From: Arthrobacter woluwensis
Lineage (GTDB): Bacteria; Actinomycetota; Actinomycetes; Actinomycetales; Micrococcaceae
Direction of reading: 5' to 3'
DNA length: 64,000 bases
NCBI RefSeq assembly: GCF_900105345.1
Contig: NZ_FNSN01000003.1
Location: 2,046,001 to 2,110,000, forward strand
The translations under genes and the position numbers were made by a program. Positions 45,496 to 55,900 of this stretch are shown one piece after another. The notes beneath the pieces are model-generated. The model did not search any database, was not told where the DNA came from, and saw only the letters and a list, made by a program, of their open reading frames with translations. Each line of letters starts with the position of its first letter. The stretch's first letter is position 1.

Positions 45496-45969
45496 ATGTC
45501 TGAACAGCCCATTCCCCCTCTTTCCGGCGCGTCCACCGGCCCCGAGCCGGCCACCGAGCTCGCTTCTGACGTGGCGTCGCGCCTCAAGCGCGATGACCAC
45601 GGTCTGGTGGCGGCCGTCATCCAGCAGCATGACACCGGCGAAGTCCTCATGCTCGGCTGGATGGACGACGAAGCGCTCCGCCGCACCCTCACCACGGGAA
45701 GGGTCACCTTCTGGTCCCGGTCGCGGCAGGAGTACTGGCGCAAGGGGGACACCTCGGGCCATGTGCAGTGGGTCAAGTCCGTCGCGCTGGACTGCGACGG
45801 CGATGCGCTCCTGGTGCGCGTCGACCAGGTGGGCGCCGCCTGCCACACGGGAACGCGGACCTGCTTCGACGGCCGGGAGCTGCCCGCCGTCGTCGGGTCC
45901 CGGGACGCCGGCCCGGCGGCCGCTGAGGAACTGACCGCTGACGACACGACGACGGAAGGTGCACGCTAG
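45496..45969 (+). CDS. hisI: Phosphoribosyl-AMP cyclohydrolase
   Basis: 157-residue HisI for the third histidine step. Signature segments are [35 protein letters not shown], the Asp-rich [13 protein letters not shown] (Mg2+ and Zn2+ ligands) and CHTGTRTCF (Zn Cys residues). N-terminal 25 residues and C-terminal 25 are variable tails. A TAGACT element 8 bases before the ATG suggests a leaderless or very short leader. The stop overlaps the trpE GTG by one base, so histidine and tryptophan genes are on one transcript. Confidence 0.95.
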   Translation: MSEQPIPPLSGASTGPEPATELASDVASRLKRDDHGLVAAVIQQHDTGEVLMLGWMDDEALRRTLTTGRVTFWSRSRQEYWRKGDTSGHVQWVKSVALDCDGDALLVRVDQVGAACHTGTRTCFDGRELPAVVGSRDAGPAAAEELTADDTTTEGAR

Positions 45970-47546
45970 TGCTGGAGACCACCGCACTGACCCCGAGCCT
46001 GAACGAGTTCCGGACCCTGGCGCGCGAGCACCGGGTGATCTCGGTGACGCTGAAGGTGCTGGCCGACGCGGAGACGCCGATCAGCCTCTACCGCAAGCTC
46101 GCCCTGGCCGACGACGGCGCCGCGAAGCCCGGGACGTTCCTCTTCGAGTCCGCCGCTGTCGGGGGGTCCTGGAGCCGCTACTCCTTCATCGGCGCCCACA
46201 GCCGGGCGACGCTGACGACGCGCGACGGCGAGGCGTTCTGGCAGGGCGAGCCGCCCCAGGGGGTGCCCACCTCCGGGAACCCGGCCGAGGCCCTGCGCCT
46301 CACCCTCGAGGCGCTGCGCACCGAGCGCCACGCCGACCTGCCGCCGCTGACGTCGGGCCTGGTGGGCTTCGTCGGCTGGGAGACCGTGCGGCACTGGGAA
46401 CGGCTGGTCCACCCGCCGCAGGACGATCTGAACCTGCCGGAGCTCGCCCTCAACCTGGCGAGCGACATCGCGGTCCACGACAATGTGGACGGCTCGGTGC
46501 TCCTCGTGGCCAACGCCATCAACATGGACGACAGCCCGGAACGGGTGGACGAGGCCTACCAGGACGCCGTCAACCGTCTCGACACCATGCTGAAGCGCCT
46601 GCAGCGTCCGGCCGCACCGGCCATCGCCGCCCTCGCCCCGAGCCGCGACTACCAGGAGTCCGTGCAGCACCGCTGGCCCGAACCGCAGTACCTCGAGGCC
46701 ATCGACCGCGGCAAGGAGGCCATCCGCGACGGCGAGGTCTTCCAGGTGGTCATCTCCCGGCGTTTCGAGCTGGACTGCGCCGCCAGTGCTCTGGACGTCT
46801 ACCGGATGCTGCGCAACAGCAACCCCAGCCCGTACATGTACCTCTGCAACTTCGAGGATCCGGAGGGCCGGGAGTACGCAATCGTCGGCTCCAGCCCCGA
46901 AGCGCTCGTGACGGTCACGGATCGCGAGGTGATCACTCACCCGATCGCCGGGTCCCGGCCGCGCGGCAAGACCCATGACGCCGACGTCGCGCTGGCCGAG
47001 GAGCTCCTCGCGGACACGAAGGAACGCGCCGAGCACCTCATGCTGGTGGATCTGTCCCGCAACGACCTCTCGCGGGTCTGCACCGCCGGCACGGTGGACG
47101 TCACCCAGTTCATGGAGGTGGAGCGCTTCAGCCACATCATGCACCTGGTCTCCACCGTGGTGGGGCAGCTCGCCCCGGGCTCCACGGCGTACGACGTGCT
47201 CGCCTCCACCTTCCCGGCCGGCACGCTCTCCGGTGCTCCGAAGCCGCGGGCGCTGAGTCTCCTGGACGAACTGGAGCCGCACCGTCGCAGCGTCTACGGG
47301 GGAGTGGTCGGCTATCTCGACTTCGCCGGGGACATGGACATGGCCATCGCGATCCGCACGGCGCTCCTGCTGGACGGCAAGGCGTATGTCCAGGCCGGTG
47401 GCGGCATCGTCGCCGATTCCCATAAGCCGGACGAGGCACTGGAGACCGTGAACAAGGCTGCCGCGCCGCTGCGTGCCGCGCACCTCGCCTCCGCTCTGCG
47501 CGATGCGGAGCCCGGTCTCGCCACGTCCCTCGCGGAAGGCCAGTGA
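45969..47546 (+). CDS. trpE: Anthranilate synthase component I
   Basis: 525-residue TrpE that converts chorismate to anthranilate with the TrpG glutaminase (not in this window). The feedback-site region TFLFESAAVGGSWSRYSFIG (tryptophan-binding Ser) is at about 58-77. The chorismate-binding domain contains GEVFQVVISRRFEL, SSPEALV, HPIAGSRPRG, LVDLSRNDLSRV, FPAGTLSGAPKPRAL and YVQAGGGIVADS. GTG at 45969 overlaps hisI by one base, leaving no room for a trp leader peptide or attenuator in front of it. The next gene begins at its stop codon (TGATG). Confidence 0.96.
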   Translation: MLETTALTPSLNEFRTLAREHRVISVTLKVLADAETPISLYRKLALADDGAAKPGTFLFESAAVGGSWSRYSFIGAHSRATLTTRDGEAFWQGEPPQGVPTSGNPAEALRLTLEALRTERHADLPPLTSGLVGFVGWETVRHWERLVHPPQDDLNLPELALNLASDIAVHDNVDGSVLLVANAINMDDSPERVDEAYQDAVNRLDTMLKRLQRPAAPAIAALAPSRDYQESVQHRWPEPQYLEAIDRGKEAIRDGEVFQVVISRRFELDCAASALDVYRMLRNSNPSPYMYLCNFEDPEGREYAIVGSSPEALVTVTDREVITHPIAGSRPRGKTHDADVALAEELLADTKERAEHLMLVDLSRNDLSRVCTAGTVDVTQFMEVERFSHIMHLVSTVVGQLAPGSTAYDVLASTFPAGTLSGAPKPRALSLLDELEPHRRSVYGGVVGYLDFAGDMDMAIAIRTALLLDGKAYVQAGGGIVADSHKPDEALETVNKAAAPLRAAHLASALRDAEPGLATSLAEGQ

Positions 47547-48178
47547 TGGGCCGTCCCGCAGCTCCCCGCTGGTCCCGCAAGGCCACGGTCGTGCTCGTGA
47601 CGGTGCTGTGCGCCGTCGCGGTCTTCGGCACCACGACCCAGAGCTGGGTCAACGTCGTCCTGGCGCAGAGCGGTGTCAGGATGCCCGATATCCACGTCGC
47701 CGGCAGCAAGGCCGCCACGGCGGTCACGGCCCTCGCCGTGGTGGCGGTCGCCGGCGCGATCGCCAGCAGCATCGCGGGCCGCGTCGCCCGGTGGGTGGTC
47801 GCCGTGGCGATCGCTCTCTCCGGTGTGGGCATCGTGTCGGCCGGCCTGACCGTGCTGAACGATCCCCGCGCCGCGGCGCAGGGAGAGATCAGCCGCCAGA
47901 CCGGCGTCGCGAACGGGCCGGCGGAGGTCAGCCTCACCACGTTCCCGGTGCTCGCCGTGATCTTCGGCGCCCTCCTCATCCTGTGCGCAGTGTGGCTGGT
48001 CCTCGCCTCACGGCACTGGGCGGGCAGCTCGAAGTACGACGGCGCCGCGGGCCGGTCCCGTGCCGCGGCGAAGGGCTCCGCGAGCCCCTCCGCGACGGCC
48101 GAGGAGGCCGCCGACGACGAGCCCCTCGACGCAATCGACAGCTGGGATCAGCTCAGCAAGGGGCACGACCCCAGCTAG
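47546..48178 (+). CDS. Trp biosynthesis-associated membrane protein
   Basis: 210-residue integral membrane protein of the Trp_oprn_chp family (TIGR02234), found between trpE and trpC in many actinobacteria. Four spans are visible (about 12-32, 55-77, 80-100, 132-152). The loop FGTTTQSWVNVVLAQSG after span 1 carries the conserved TQxW. The C-terminal tail is low-complexity Ala/Ser/Asp. Function unknown; a role in tryptophan or precursor transport is only suggested by position. ATG overlaps the trpE stop. Confidence 0.85.
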   Translation: MGRPAAPRWSRKATVVLVTVLCAVAVFGTTTQSWVNVVLAQSGVRMPDIHVAGSKAATAVTALAVVAVAGAIASSIAGRVARWVVAVAIALSGVGIVSAGLTVLNDPRAAAQGEISRQTGVANGPAEVSLTTFPVLAVIFGALLILCAVWLVLASRHWAGSSKYDGAAGRSRAAAKGSASPSATAEEAADDEPLDAIDSWDQLSKGHDPS

Positions 48179-48273
48179 GCCCGTCCGGCAGGTGGGCGCG
48201 GCGGCTCCGCTGCGCCTGGACCTGCACAATCAATGGCAGAATGTAGTTAGTTTCATTCCTGAGGAGTATCACC

Positions 48274-48534
48274 ATGAGCAAAGCCACTGTTTCCGCCAGC
48301 CAGTCCACCGAGTCCCACGCGGACGAGATCGGACACGGCAACAGCCCGGCTGCCTGGACCTGCGTGGCCATCATGCTGGTGGGCGCCCTGGTCTCGTCCA
48401 TCGCCTTCGTTCTGGCCAGCGCGCCGGTGTTCTGGGGCGGCATCGGCGTCATGGTGATCGGTCTCCTGGCCGGGTTCGCCATGCGCAAGGCCGGTTACGG
48501 CGTCGGCGGCAGCAAGCTCAAGAACAGCCACTGA
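48274..48534 (+). CDS. HGxxPAAW (DUF6704) family small membrane protein
   Basis: 86-residue protein with the signature HGNSPAAWT at about 21-29 and two membrane spans after it (30-50, 54-71). This family is conserved next to trpC in actinobacteria and has no known function. CTGAGGAG lies 9 bases before the ATG. The preceding 95-base gap contains an AT-richer stretch (AATGTAGTTAGTTTC) that could hold a secondary promoter. The trpC GTG starts 3 bases after its stop. Confidence 0.85.
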   Translation: MSKATVSASQSTESHADEIGHGNSPAAWTCVAIMLVGALVSSIAFVLASAPVFWGGIGVMVIGLLAGFAMRKAGYGVGGSKLKNSH

Positions 48535-48537
48535 TCT

Positions 48538-49350
48538 GTGACTGTCCTCGACGACATCATCGCGGGAGTCCGCGAAGACCTTGAGGCGCGTCGGCTGTCC
48601 CAGGCCGAGATCGAGGACGCCGCGCGTGCCGCGGCACCCGCCCGGGATGCCTGGGCCGCCCTCGGTGGCGGTCAGCCCGACGCCGGGCTGAAGGTCATCG
48701 CGGAGATCAAGCGGAGCAGCCCCTCCAAGGGCGAGCTGGCCGGGATCGTCGATCCGGCGGCCCTGGCGGAGCAGTACGTCTCCGGCGGCGCCTCCGTCAT
48801 CTCGGTCCTGACCGAGCAGCGCCGCTTCAAGGGCAGCCTCGCCGATCTGGACGCGGTGCGCGCCCGGGTCGACGTGCCGCTGCTCCGCAAGGACTTCACG
48901 GTGGACGAGTACCAGATCTGGGAGGCCCGGGCCCACGGCGCCGACCTCATCCTGCTGATCGCCGCCGCGCTCGATGACGCGCAGCTCAAGGACTTCAGCG
49001 ACCTCACCCACGAGCTGGGCATGAACGTCCTGCTGGAGACCCACACGCTCGAGGAGATCGAGCGGGCCGCGGCCGTGGAGGCCCGCATCATCGGCGTCAA
49101 CGTCCGCAATCTGAAGACCCTCGACGTCGACCGCGGCGTCTTCGGCGGGCTGGCCTCGGCCATTCCGGCCGGAGCGATCGCGGTGGCGGAGTCGGGCGTC
49201 CGCGGTGTCGAGGATGCCGTGCACTACGCGTCCCAGGGTGCGCAAGCGCTCCTGGTGGGCGAGGCTCTCGTCACGACCGAGGACCCCCGCCGGCTGCTGC
49301 AGGACTTCCGCGAGGCCGGCACGCGGGCCATGCCGGCACGGCGCGGCTGA
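48538..49350 (+). CDS. trpC: Indole-3-glycerol-phosphate synthase
   Basis: 270-residue (beta/alpha)8 enzyme that closes the indole ring. Catalytic landmarks are [15 protein letters not shown] (Glu and Lys), VSVLTE-like [28 protein letters not shown] (catalytic Lys), [13 protein letters not shown] and VAESGV. GTG at 48538 has a minimal ribosome binding site and depends on coupling to the upstream small membrane-protein gene. No trpD or separate trpF is seen in the cluster. Confidence 0.95.
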   Translation: MTVLDDIIAGVREDLEARRLSQAEIEDAARAAAPARDAWAALGGGQPDAGLKVIAEIKRSSPSKGELAGIVDPAALAEQYVSGGASVISVLTEQRRFKGSLADLDAVRARVDVPLLRKDFTVDEYQIWEARAHGADLILLIAAALDDAQLKDFSDLTHELGMNVLLETHTLEEIERAAAVEARIIGVNVRNLKTLDVDRGVFGGLASAIPAGAIAVAESGVRGVEDAVHYASQGAQALLVGEALVTTEDPRRLLQDFREAGTRAMPARRG

Positions 49351-49427
49351 ACAGCTCTACGAACACGCCCGGCGATGCCCACGCGGCGTCGCCGGTCCGA
49401 ACCGAAACACAGAGGACGGTGAGCGCG

Positions 49428-50837
49428 ATGGCGGAGAACGCATCGCAGAACCCCGGGCAGGGCGCGGCTGAAGAGCAGGCGTTCGGGGACCCCGCTGAGG
49501 CATTCCTGGCGGGACGGCAGGCGGAGCAGCCCGACGGCGGCAGCGCCGCGGACCGAGGCCCGCTGCGTCACGCGGAAGGACCGTACTTCGGTGAATACGG
49601 CGGCCGCTGGATGCCCGAGTCCCTCATCGCCGCTCTGGACGAGCTGGAAGACACCTTCAACAAGGCCCGGCTGGATCCCGATTTCCTCGCGGAGATTTCC
49701 GAGCTGAACAAGAACTACTCGGGCCGCCCGAGCCTGCTCACCGAGGCCAAGCGCTTCTCCGAGCACGCCGGTGGCGCCCGCGTCTTCCTCAAGCGCGAAG
49801 ACCTCAACCACACCGGTTCGCACAAGATCAACAACGTGCTGGGCCAGGCCCTGCTGGCCAAGCGCATGGGCAAGACCCGCGTGATCGCGGAGACCGGCGC
49901 GGGACAGCACGGCGTCGCCTCGGCCACCGCCGCCGCCCTCATGGGCTTGGAGTGCGTCGTCTACATGGGCGCCGAGGACTGCCGCCGGCAGGCCCTCAAC
50001 GTGGCCCGCATGCAGCTGCTGGGCGCCACGGTCATTCCCGTCACGAACGGCTCCCAGACGCTGAAGGACGCCATCAACGAGGCGCTGCGCGACTGGGTGA
50101 CCAACGTCGACACCACGCACTACCTGCTCGGCACGGCGGCCGGAGCCCACCCGTTCCCGGCCATGGTCCGCTTCTTCCACGAGGTCATCGGCGACGAGGC
50201 CCGCGAGCAGATCCTGACCCAGACCGGCCGTCTGCCGGACGCGGTCTGTGCCTGCATCGGCGGCGGTTCGAACGCGATCGGCATCTTCCACGGCTTCCTG
50301 GACGACCCCGAGGTCGCCATCTACGGCTTCGAGGCCGGCGGCGACGGCGTGGAGACCGGACGGCATGCGGCCACCATCACGCTCGGCCGCCCGGGCGTGT
50401 TGCACGGCGCGCGCTCCTACCTGATGCAGGACGAGGACGGCCAGACCGTGGAGTCTCACTCCATCTCCGCCGGCCTGGACTACCCGGGCGTCGGCCCGGA
50501 GCACTCCTACCTGCACGACATCGGCCGCGTGACCTATGAGCCGATCACGGACACCGAGGCGATGGACGCCTTCAAGCTGCTGTCGCAGACCGAGGGCATC
50601 ATCCCGGCCATCGAGTCCTCCCACGCCCTCGCCGGCGCCATCAAGGTCGGCCGGCGGCTGACCGAGGGCAAGGAGGACCCCAGCGAGGTCATCATCGTGG
50701 TCAACCTGTCGGGCCGCGGTGACAAGGACGTCCAGACCGCCGCCGAATGGTTCGACATGCTCGACGAGGACGGGAACGTCCGCGGCACCACGCTTTCCAC
50801 ACGTCACAGCACCACGGGTGAGGAGTCCCTGGCATGA
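49428..50837 (+). CDS. trpB: Tryptophan synthase beta chain
   Basis: 469-residue PLP enzyme that joins indole and serine. The Schiff-base lysine is in [10 protein letters not shown] (about K133). The phosphate loop GGGSNAIG and the catalytic Glu in [11 protein letters not shown] are intact. The N terminus carries about 50 extra low-complexity residues before [18 protein letters not shown], the family start. ATG at 49428 follows AGAGGA by 11 bases; GTG 49419 is too close. Its stop overlaps the trpA ATG. Confidence 0.96.
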   Translation: MAENASQNPGQGAAEEQAFGDPAEAFLAGRQAEQPDGGSAADRGPLRHAEGPYFGEYGGRWMPESLIAALDELEDTFNKARLDPDFLAEISELNKNYSGRPSLLTEAKRFSEHAGGARVFLKREDLNHTGSHKINNVLGQALLAKRMGKTRVIAETGAGQHGVASATAAALMGLECVVYMGAEDCRRQALNVARMQLLGATVIPVTNGSQTLKDAINEALRDWVTNVDTTHYLLGTAAGAHPFPAMVRFFHEVIGDEAREQILTQTGRLPDAVCACIGGGSNAIGIFHGFLDDPEVAIYGFEAGGDGVETGRHAATITLGRPGVLHGARSYLMQDEDGQTVESHSISAGLDYPGVGPEHSYLHDIGRVTYEPITDTEAMDAFKLLSQTEGIIPAIESSHALAGAIKVGRRLTEGKEDPSEVIIVVNLSGRGDKDVQTAAEWFDMLDEDGNVRGTTLSTRHSTTGEESLA

Positions 50838-51628
50838 TCCACTCCAAGGCCGCGGCCGCCATCGACAAGGCGAAGGCCGAGGGGCGCTCCGCCCTGATCG
50901 GCTACCTGCCTGCCGGATACCCGGATGTCCAGACGAGCATCGACGCCGGCATCGCCCTGGCGAAGAATGGTGCGGACATCATCGAGATCGGCATCCCGTA
51001 CTCGGACCCCGTCATGGACGGCCCGGTCATCCAGGCCGCGACCACCGAGGCTCTCGCGAACGGCTTCCACGTGGCGAGCGTCTTCGACGTCGTCAAGGGC
51101 ATCACCGAGGCGAGCGATGCCGCCGTCGTGGTCATGACCTACTGGAACCCGGTCATGCGGCTGGGCGTCGACGAGTTCGCACGCCGCCTGGCGGAAGCCG
51201 GGGGAGCGGGCCTGGTCACGCCGGACCTCATCCCCGACGAGGCTGCCGAGTGGGTCGCCGCCTCGGACAAGTACTCGCTGGACCGCATCTTCCTGGTGGC
51301 GCCGTCCTCCACGCCGGAGCGCCTCAGCATGACGGTCCAGGCGAGCCGCGGCTTCGTGTACGCCGTCTCGGTCATGGGCGTCACCGGCGCCCGCGGCGCC
51401 GTGAGCAACCTCGCCGAGAGCCTCGTGGCAGCCACCCACGCCGCCGGCGCAGAACGCGTGTGCGTCGGGCTGGGCGTGTCCCGGGCCGAGCACGTCCGGG
51501 AGATCGCCTCCTATGCCGATGGCGTGATCGTGGGCTCCGCCCTGGTCTCGGCACTCCGCGATGGCGGCGTCCCCGCCGTCGCACAGCTCACTCAGGAACT
51601 CAGCGCCGGATTCACCCCGGCCGGATAG
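50834..51628 (+). CDS. trpA: Tryptophan synthase alpha chain
   Basis: 264-residue TIM barrel that releases indole from indole-3-glycerol phosphate. Catalytic residues are in [19 protein letters not shown] (Glu and Asp). The phosphate site includes [10 protein letters not shown] and [12 protein letters not shown] overlap with trpB couples the two subunits. lgt follows after 9 bases. Confidence 0.96.
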   Translation: MIHSKAAAAIDKAKAEGRSALIGYLPAGYPDVQTSIDAGIALAKNGADIIEIGIPYSDPVMDGPVIQAATTEALANGFHVASVFDVVKGITEASDAAVVVMTYWNPVMRLGVDEFARRLAEAGGAGLVTPDLIPDEAAEWVAASDKYSLDRIFLVAPSSTPERLSMTVQASRGFVYAVSVMGVTGARGAVSNLAESLVAATHAAGAERVCVGLGVSRAEHVREIASYADGVIVGSALVSALRDGGVPAVAQLTQELSAGFTPAG

Positions 51629-51637
51629 GAACCCGGT

Positions 51638-52747
51638 ATGCAGACCGCCCTGATGGCGACCCAGCTCCCTGCCAGCATCCCCAGCCCCAGCTGGTCGGGG
51701 TTCGAGCTGGGACCGCTCAGCATCAGGGCGTACGCCCTGTGCATCCTGCTCGGCATCGTGGTGGGCCTCTGGCTCACCGCGGTGCGCTGGAAGCGCCGCG
51801 GCACGCCCGAGGGCAGCCTGTGGGACATCGCCATCTGGGCGATCCCGTTCGGCATCATCGGCGGTCGCCTCTACCATGTCTTCTCCTCGCCCGCGCAGTA
51901 CTTCGGCCCGAACTTCGACGGCACGGGTGACCTCAGCCTGATCCCTCAGATCTGGCGCGGCGGCCTGGGCATCTGGGGCGCGGTGGTCCTGGGTGCGGTC
52001 GGCGCCTGGATCGGCTGCCGCCGGTCCGGGGTGAAGCTGAGCGCGTTCATGGACGCGGCGGCGCCCGGCCTGCTGCTCGCCCAGGCGATCGGCCGCTGGG
52101 GCAACTGGTTCAACCAGGAGCTCTTCGGCGCTCCCACGGACCTGCCGTGGGGCCTGCAGATCGACCCGCAGAACCCGAACTTCCCCGCGGACGCGGCTCC
52201 GGGCACGCTGTTCCACCCGACGTTCCTCTACGAGAGCCTCTGGAACCTGGTCGGCGTCGTCATCCTCCTGCTGCTGGACCGCCGGTTCCACTTCCGCCGC
52301 GCCCGCCTCTTCGCCCTGTACGCCGCGTACTACTGCCTGGGCCGCGTCTGGATCGAACTGCTCCGGATCGACGACGCCGAGCACATCACCCTCTTCGGCG
52401 TCACCACCCGCCTCAACGTCTGGACGAGCATCTTCGTCCTCATCGCGGCTCTCCTGTACTTCGTGATCGCCGGATTCGGGCGCTCGAAGCGGGGCGACAC
52501 CCCGTACCTGAAGGGTCGCGAGCCGGAGCCCGAGGCGCCGGCCGACAGTCATGAACCGGAAGTTACCATCCAGGATGCGGAAGGTTCCGTCTCAGATGGT
52601 GGTCCTCGTGGTAGTGTCGCTGCAACACCGAGCGATGCTGCAACCGATGATGACCCTGCAGCAGCCCAGCCCGAAGCGGACGCCACCCCCCAGTCCGCGG
52701 GCCCGGAAGCCTCCTCCTCGTCCACCGACCAGGAATCCCGGAACTGA
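51638..52747 (+). CDS. lgt: Prolipoprotein diacylglyceryl transferase
   Basis: 369-residue membrane enzyme with seven spans that transfers diacylglycerol to the lipobox cysteine of prolipoproteins. The signature AIGRWGNWFNQELFGAPT (about 148-165) and the conserved HPTFLYESLWNL and GRLYHV (His) are present. A C-terminal cytoplasmic tail of about 80 acidic/Ser/Ala residues follows the last span, as common in actinobacteria. It is the last gene of the trp cluster. AGGAA precedes the ATG. Confidence 0.95.
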   Translation: MQTALMATQLPASIPSPSWSGFELGPLSIRAYALCILLGIVVGLWLTAVRWKRRGTPEGSLWDIAIWAIPFGIIGGRLYHVFSSPAQYFGPNFDGTGDLSLIPQIWRGGLGIWGAVVLGAVGAWIGCRRSGVKLSAFMDAAAPGLLLAQAIGRWGNWFNQELFGAPTDLPWGLQIDPQNPNFPADAAPGTLFHPTFLYESLWNLVGVVILLLLDRRFHFRRARLFALYAAYYCLGRVWIELLRIDDAEHITLFGVTTRLNVWTSIFVLIAALLYFVIAGFGRSKRGDTPYLKGREPEPEAPADSHEPEVTIQDAEGSVSDGGPRGSVAATPSDAATDDDPAAAQPEADATPQSAGPEASSSSTDQESRN

Positions 52748-52757
52748 ATCCAGCCAC

Positions 52758-52786
52758 GGCCCCGCCCCGTCACGACGGGGGCGGCC
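52758..52786 (+). terminator. Possible terminator of the trp-lgt transcript
   Basis: Imperfect GC-rich hairpin GGCCCCGCCCCGTC/GACGGGGGCGGCC, then a second short CCCCTCAGAGGGG hairpin at 52796. No U tract. Confidence 0.5.
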
Positions 52787-52822
52787 TGATGCCGCCCCTC
52801 AGAGGGGTGTAACCATTCGTTC

Positions 52823-52845
52823 GGTGACCGCTGGTGACCTACAAT
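52823..52845 (+). promoter_or_regulatory. gltB promoter region with direct repeats
   Basis: -10 TACAAT at 52840-52845. Two direct copies of GGTGACC (52823-52829 and 52833-52839) lie immediately upstream, exactly one helical turn apart, in the -35 zone. The leader to the gltB ATG is about 100 bases. Confidence 0.5.
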
Positions 52846-52949
52846 CGCTAGTATCAATCGCCTTGTTGCGCTCGTCACAATGACGCGCGAACGACTGGGG
52901 CCAATGTTGTCCCCTCCACCAGCTCGACCAGGAGGAAGGACGCTCCGTC

Positions 52950-55900
52950 ATGACTCATACGCGGCACCACGCACCCGAAGTGGAACCGGCAGCCCCCGGG
53001 CAGCCGGAGAACCCCTTCGTGCGGTTCGCGGCTCAGCCTGCCGCCTCAGGGCTTTACCGCCCCGAGGAGGAGAAGGACGCCTGTGGCCTCGCCATCATCG
53101 CCACCTTGCGCGGTGAACCCGGCTACGACATCGTGGCCAACGCCCTCCATGCCCTGCGGAGCCTCGAGCACCGCGGCGCCGTCGGCGCTGACGAAGGCAC
53201 CGGCGACGGCGCCGGTCTTCTGACACAGATCCCCGACGAATTCTTCCGCGCGGTTCTCGACTTCGAGCTTCCTGCTCAGGGCCAGTACGCAGTCGGCACC
53301 GCCTTCCTCCCGGCGATCCCGGCCGAAGCCGACGCCGCCCGTCAGGGCATCGAAGGCCTGGCCGGCGAAGAGGGCCTCTCCGTCATCGGCTGGCGCGAGG
53401 TTCCGATCCGCGCAGAGCTGGTCGGTTCCATGGCCCGCGCCTGCATGCCGTTCTTCGCCCAGCCGTTCTTCGCGGCGATCGACGGCGCCGAACTGAGCCG
53501 CGACGAGCTGGACCGCCGCGTCTGGCGCATCCGCAAGCGCGCCCAGAACCGTTTCGGCGTGTACTTCCCGTCGCTGTCGAGCCGCACCATCGTCTACAAG
53601 GGGATGCTCACCACGGCTCAGCTCGAGCCGTTCTACCCGGACCTCTCGGACACACGTTTCAAGAGCAAGCTCGCGATCGTGCACTCGCGCTTCTCCACGA
53701 ACACCTTCCCGTCCTGGCCGCTCGCCCAGCCGTTCCGGACGATCGCCCACAACGGTGAGATCAACACCGTGAAGGGCAACCGGAACTGGATGCGCGCCCG
53801 CCAGTCGCAGCTGGCCAGTCCGCTGCTCGGCAGCTCCCCGGAGGACTTGTACCCGATCTGCACCCCGGGCGCCTCGGACTCCGCGTCCTTCGACGAGGTC
53901 GCCGAGCTCCTCTGGCTGTCCGGCCGTCCCATCAGCCACGCGATCATGATGATGATCCCGGAGGCGTGGGAGAACCACACCGCCATGGACCCGGCACGCC
54001 GCGCGTTCTACGAGTACCACTCCATGCTCATGGAGCCGTGGGACGGCCCTGCCGCCGTGTCCTTCACGGACGGCAACCTCGTCGGTGCGACGCTGGACCG
54101 CAACGGTCTTCGCCCCGGCCGCTACTGGATCACCGAGGACGGCATGATCGTCTTCGCGTCCGAGGTGGGCGTCCTGGACATCGAGCCGTCGAAGGTGGTC
54201 AAGAAGGGCCGCGTCTCGCCGGGCAAGATGTTCCTGGTCGACACGGGTGAAGGCCGCATCATCGCCGACGAGGAGGTCAAGGCCGAGATCGCCGCCTCGA
54301 ACCCGTGGGCCGAATGGGTGGAGCAGAACCTCGTCAAGCTGGACGACCTCCCCGAGCGTGAACACGTGGTCCACACCCCGGCGTCGGTCAACATCCGCCA
54401 GCGGACCTTCGGCTACACCACCGAGGAACTGAAGATCCTGCTCGGGCCCATGGCCCGCACCGGCGCGGAACCGCTCGGCGCGATGGGCTCGGACACCCCG
54501 GTCGCGGTGCTCTCCGAGCGCCCCCGCGTCCTGTTCGACTACTTCGTGCAGTCCTTCGCCCAGGTGACCAACCCTCCGCTGGACGCCATCCGCGAAGAGC
54601 TCGTGACCTCCATGCGCTGCGCCGTCGGACCCAATGGCAACATGCTGGACACCGGCCTCATCCGCCAGCCGCAGATCGCCCTGCCCTACCCCGTGATCAA
54701 CAACGACCAGCTGTCGAAGATCGCGAACATGGAGAACGCCGACGGCGACCGCGTGGCCATGAAGGTCCGCGGGCTCTACCGCCCCGAGGGCGGCGAGCAG
54801 GCCCTCCGCACGCGCATCAAGGAGATCTGTGAGCAGATCTCCAGCGCGATCAACCGTGGCGTCCAGTACGTGGTGCTCTCGGACCGTGACTCGAACGCCC
54901 AGTGGGCGCCGATCCCGTCGCTCCTGCTGCTGTCCGCCGTGCACCACCACCTGCTGCGCAGCGCGAACCGCACCAAGACCGCCCTGCTGGTCGAGGCCGG
55001 CGACGTCCGCGAAGTCCACCACGTGGCCGTGCTGATCGGCTACGGCGCGTCCGCGGTCAACCCGTACCTTGCTATGGAGAGTGTCGAAGAGCTCATCCGC
55101 ACGGGCGAGCTGTGCGGTGTCACGCCGGAGACCGGTGTCTACAACCTGATCAAGGGCCTCGGCAAGGGTGTCCTGAAGATCATGTCCAAGATGGGCATCT
55201 CGACCGTGGCGTCCTACTGCGGCGCGCAGACCTTCGAAGCCCTGGGTCTCTCCCAGGACCTGGTCGATGAGTTCTTCTCCGGCACCCACTCCCAGCTGGG
55301 TGGCGTCGGCCTGGACGTCATCGCCCAGGAGGTGCTCACCCGGCACCGCTTCGCGTACCCGGAAGAGGGCATCGAGCTCCCGCACAGCCCGCTCAACGGC
55401 GGCGGCGAGTACCAGTGGCGCCGCGATGGTGAGCCGCACCTGTTCAACCCGGAGACGGTGTTCCGCCTGCAGCACTCCACGCGGGAGCGCCGCTACGACA
55501 TCTTCAAGGAGTACACGCGCGGGATCGACGATCAGTCGGGCAAGCTCATGACGCTCCGCGGGCTCCTGAAGTTCAAGGAGGGTCTGCGCCCGTCCGTGCC
55601 GCTCGAGGAGGTCGAGCCGGTCTCCTCGATCGTCAAGCGCTTCTCCACGGGCGCCATGAGCTATGGCTCCATCTCCAAGGAGGCGCACGAGACGCTCGCC
55701 ATCGCCATGAACCGTCTGGGCGCCAAGTCCAACACGGGTGAGGGCGGCGAGGATGTGGACCGCCTGCTGGATCCGGAGCGCCGCTCCGCGATCAAGCAGA
55801 TCGCGTCCGGTCGTTTCGGTGTCACGAGCCTGTACCTGAGCAACGCCGACGACATCCAGATCAAGATGGCCCAGGGCGCCAAGCCGGGTGAGGGCGGACA

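Noticed and set aside
45900-46000. trp leader peptide/attenuator before trpE
   Set aside because: The trpE GTG overlaps the hisI stop codon, so there is no leader region and no Trp-codon run.
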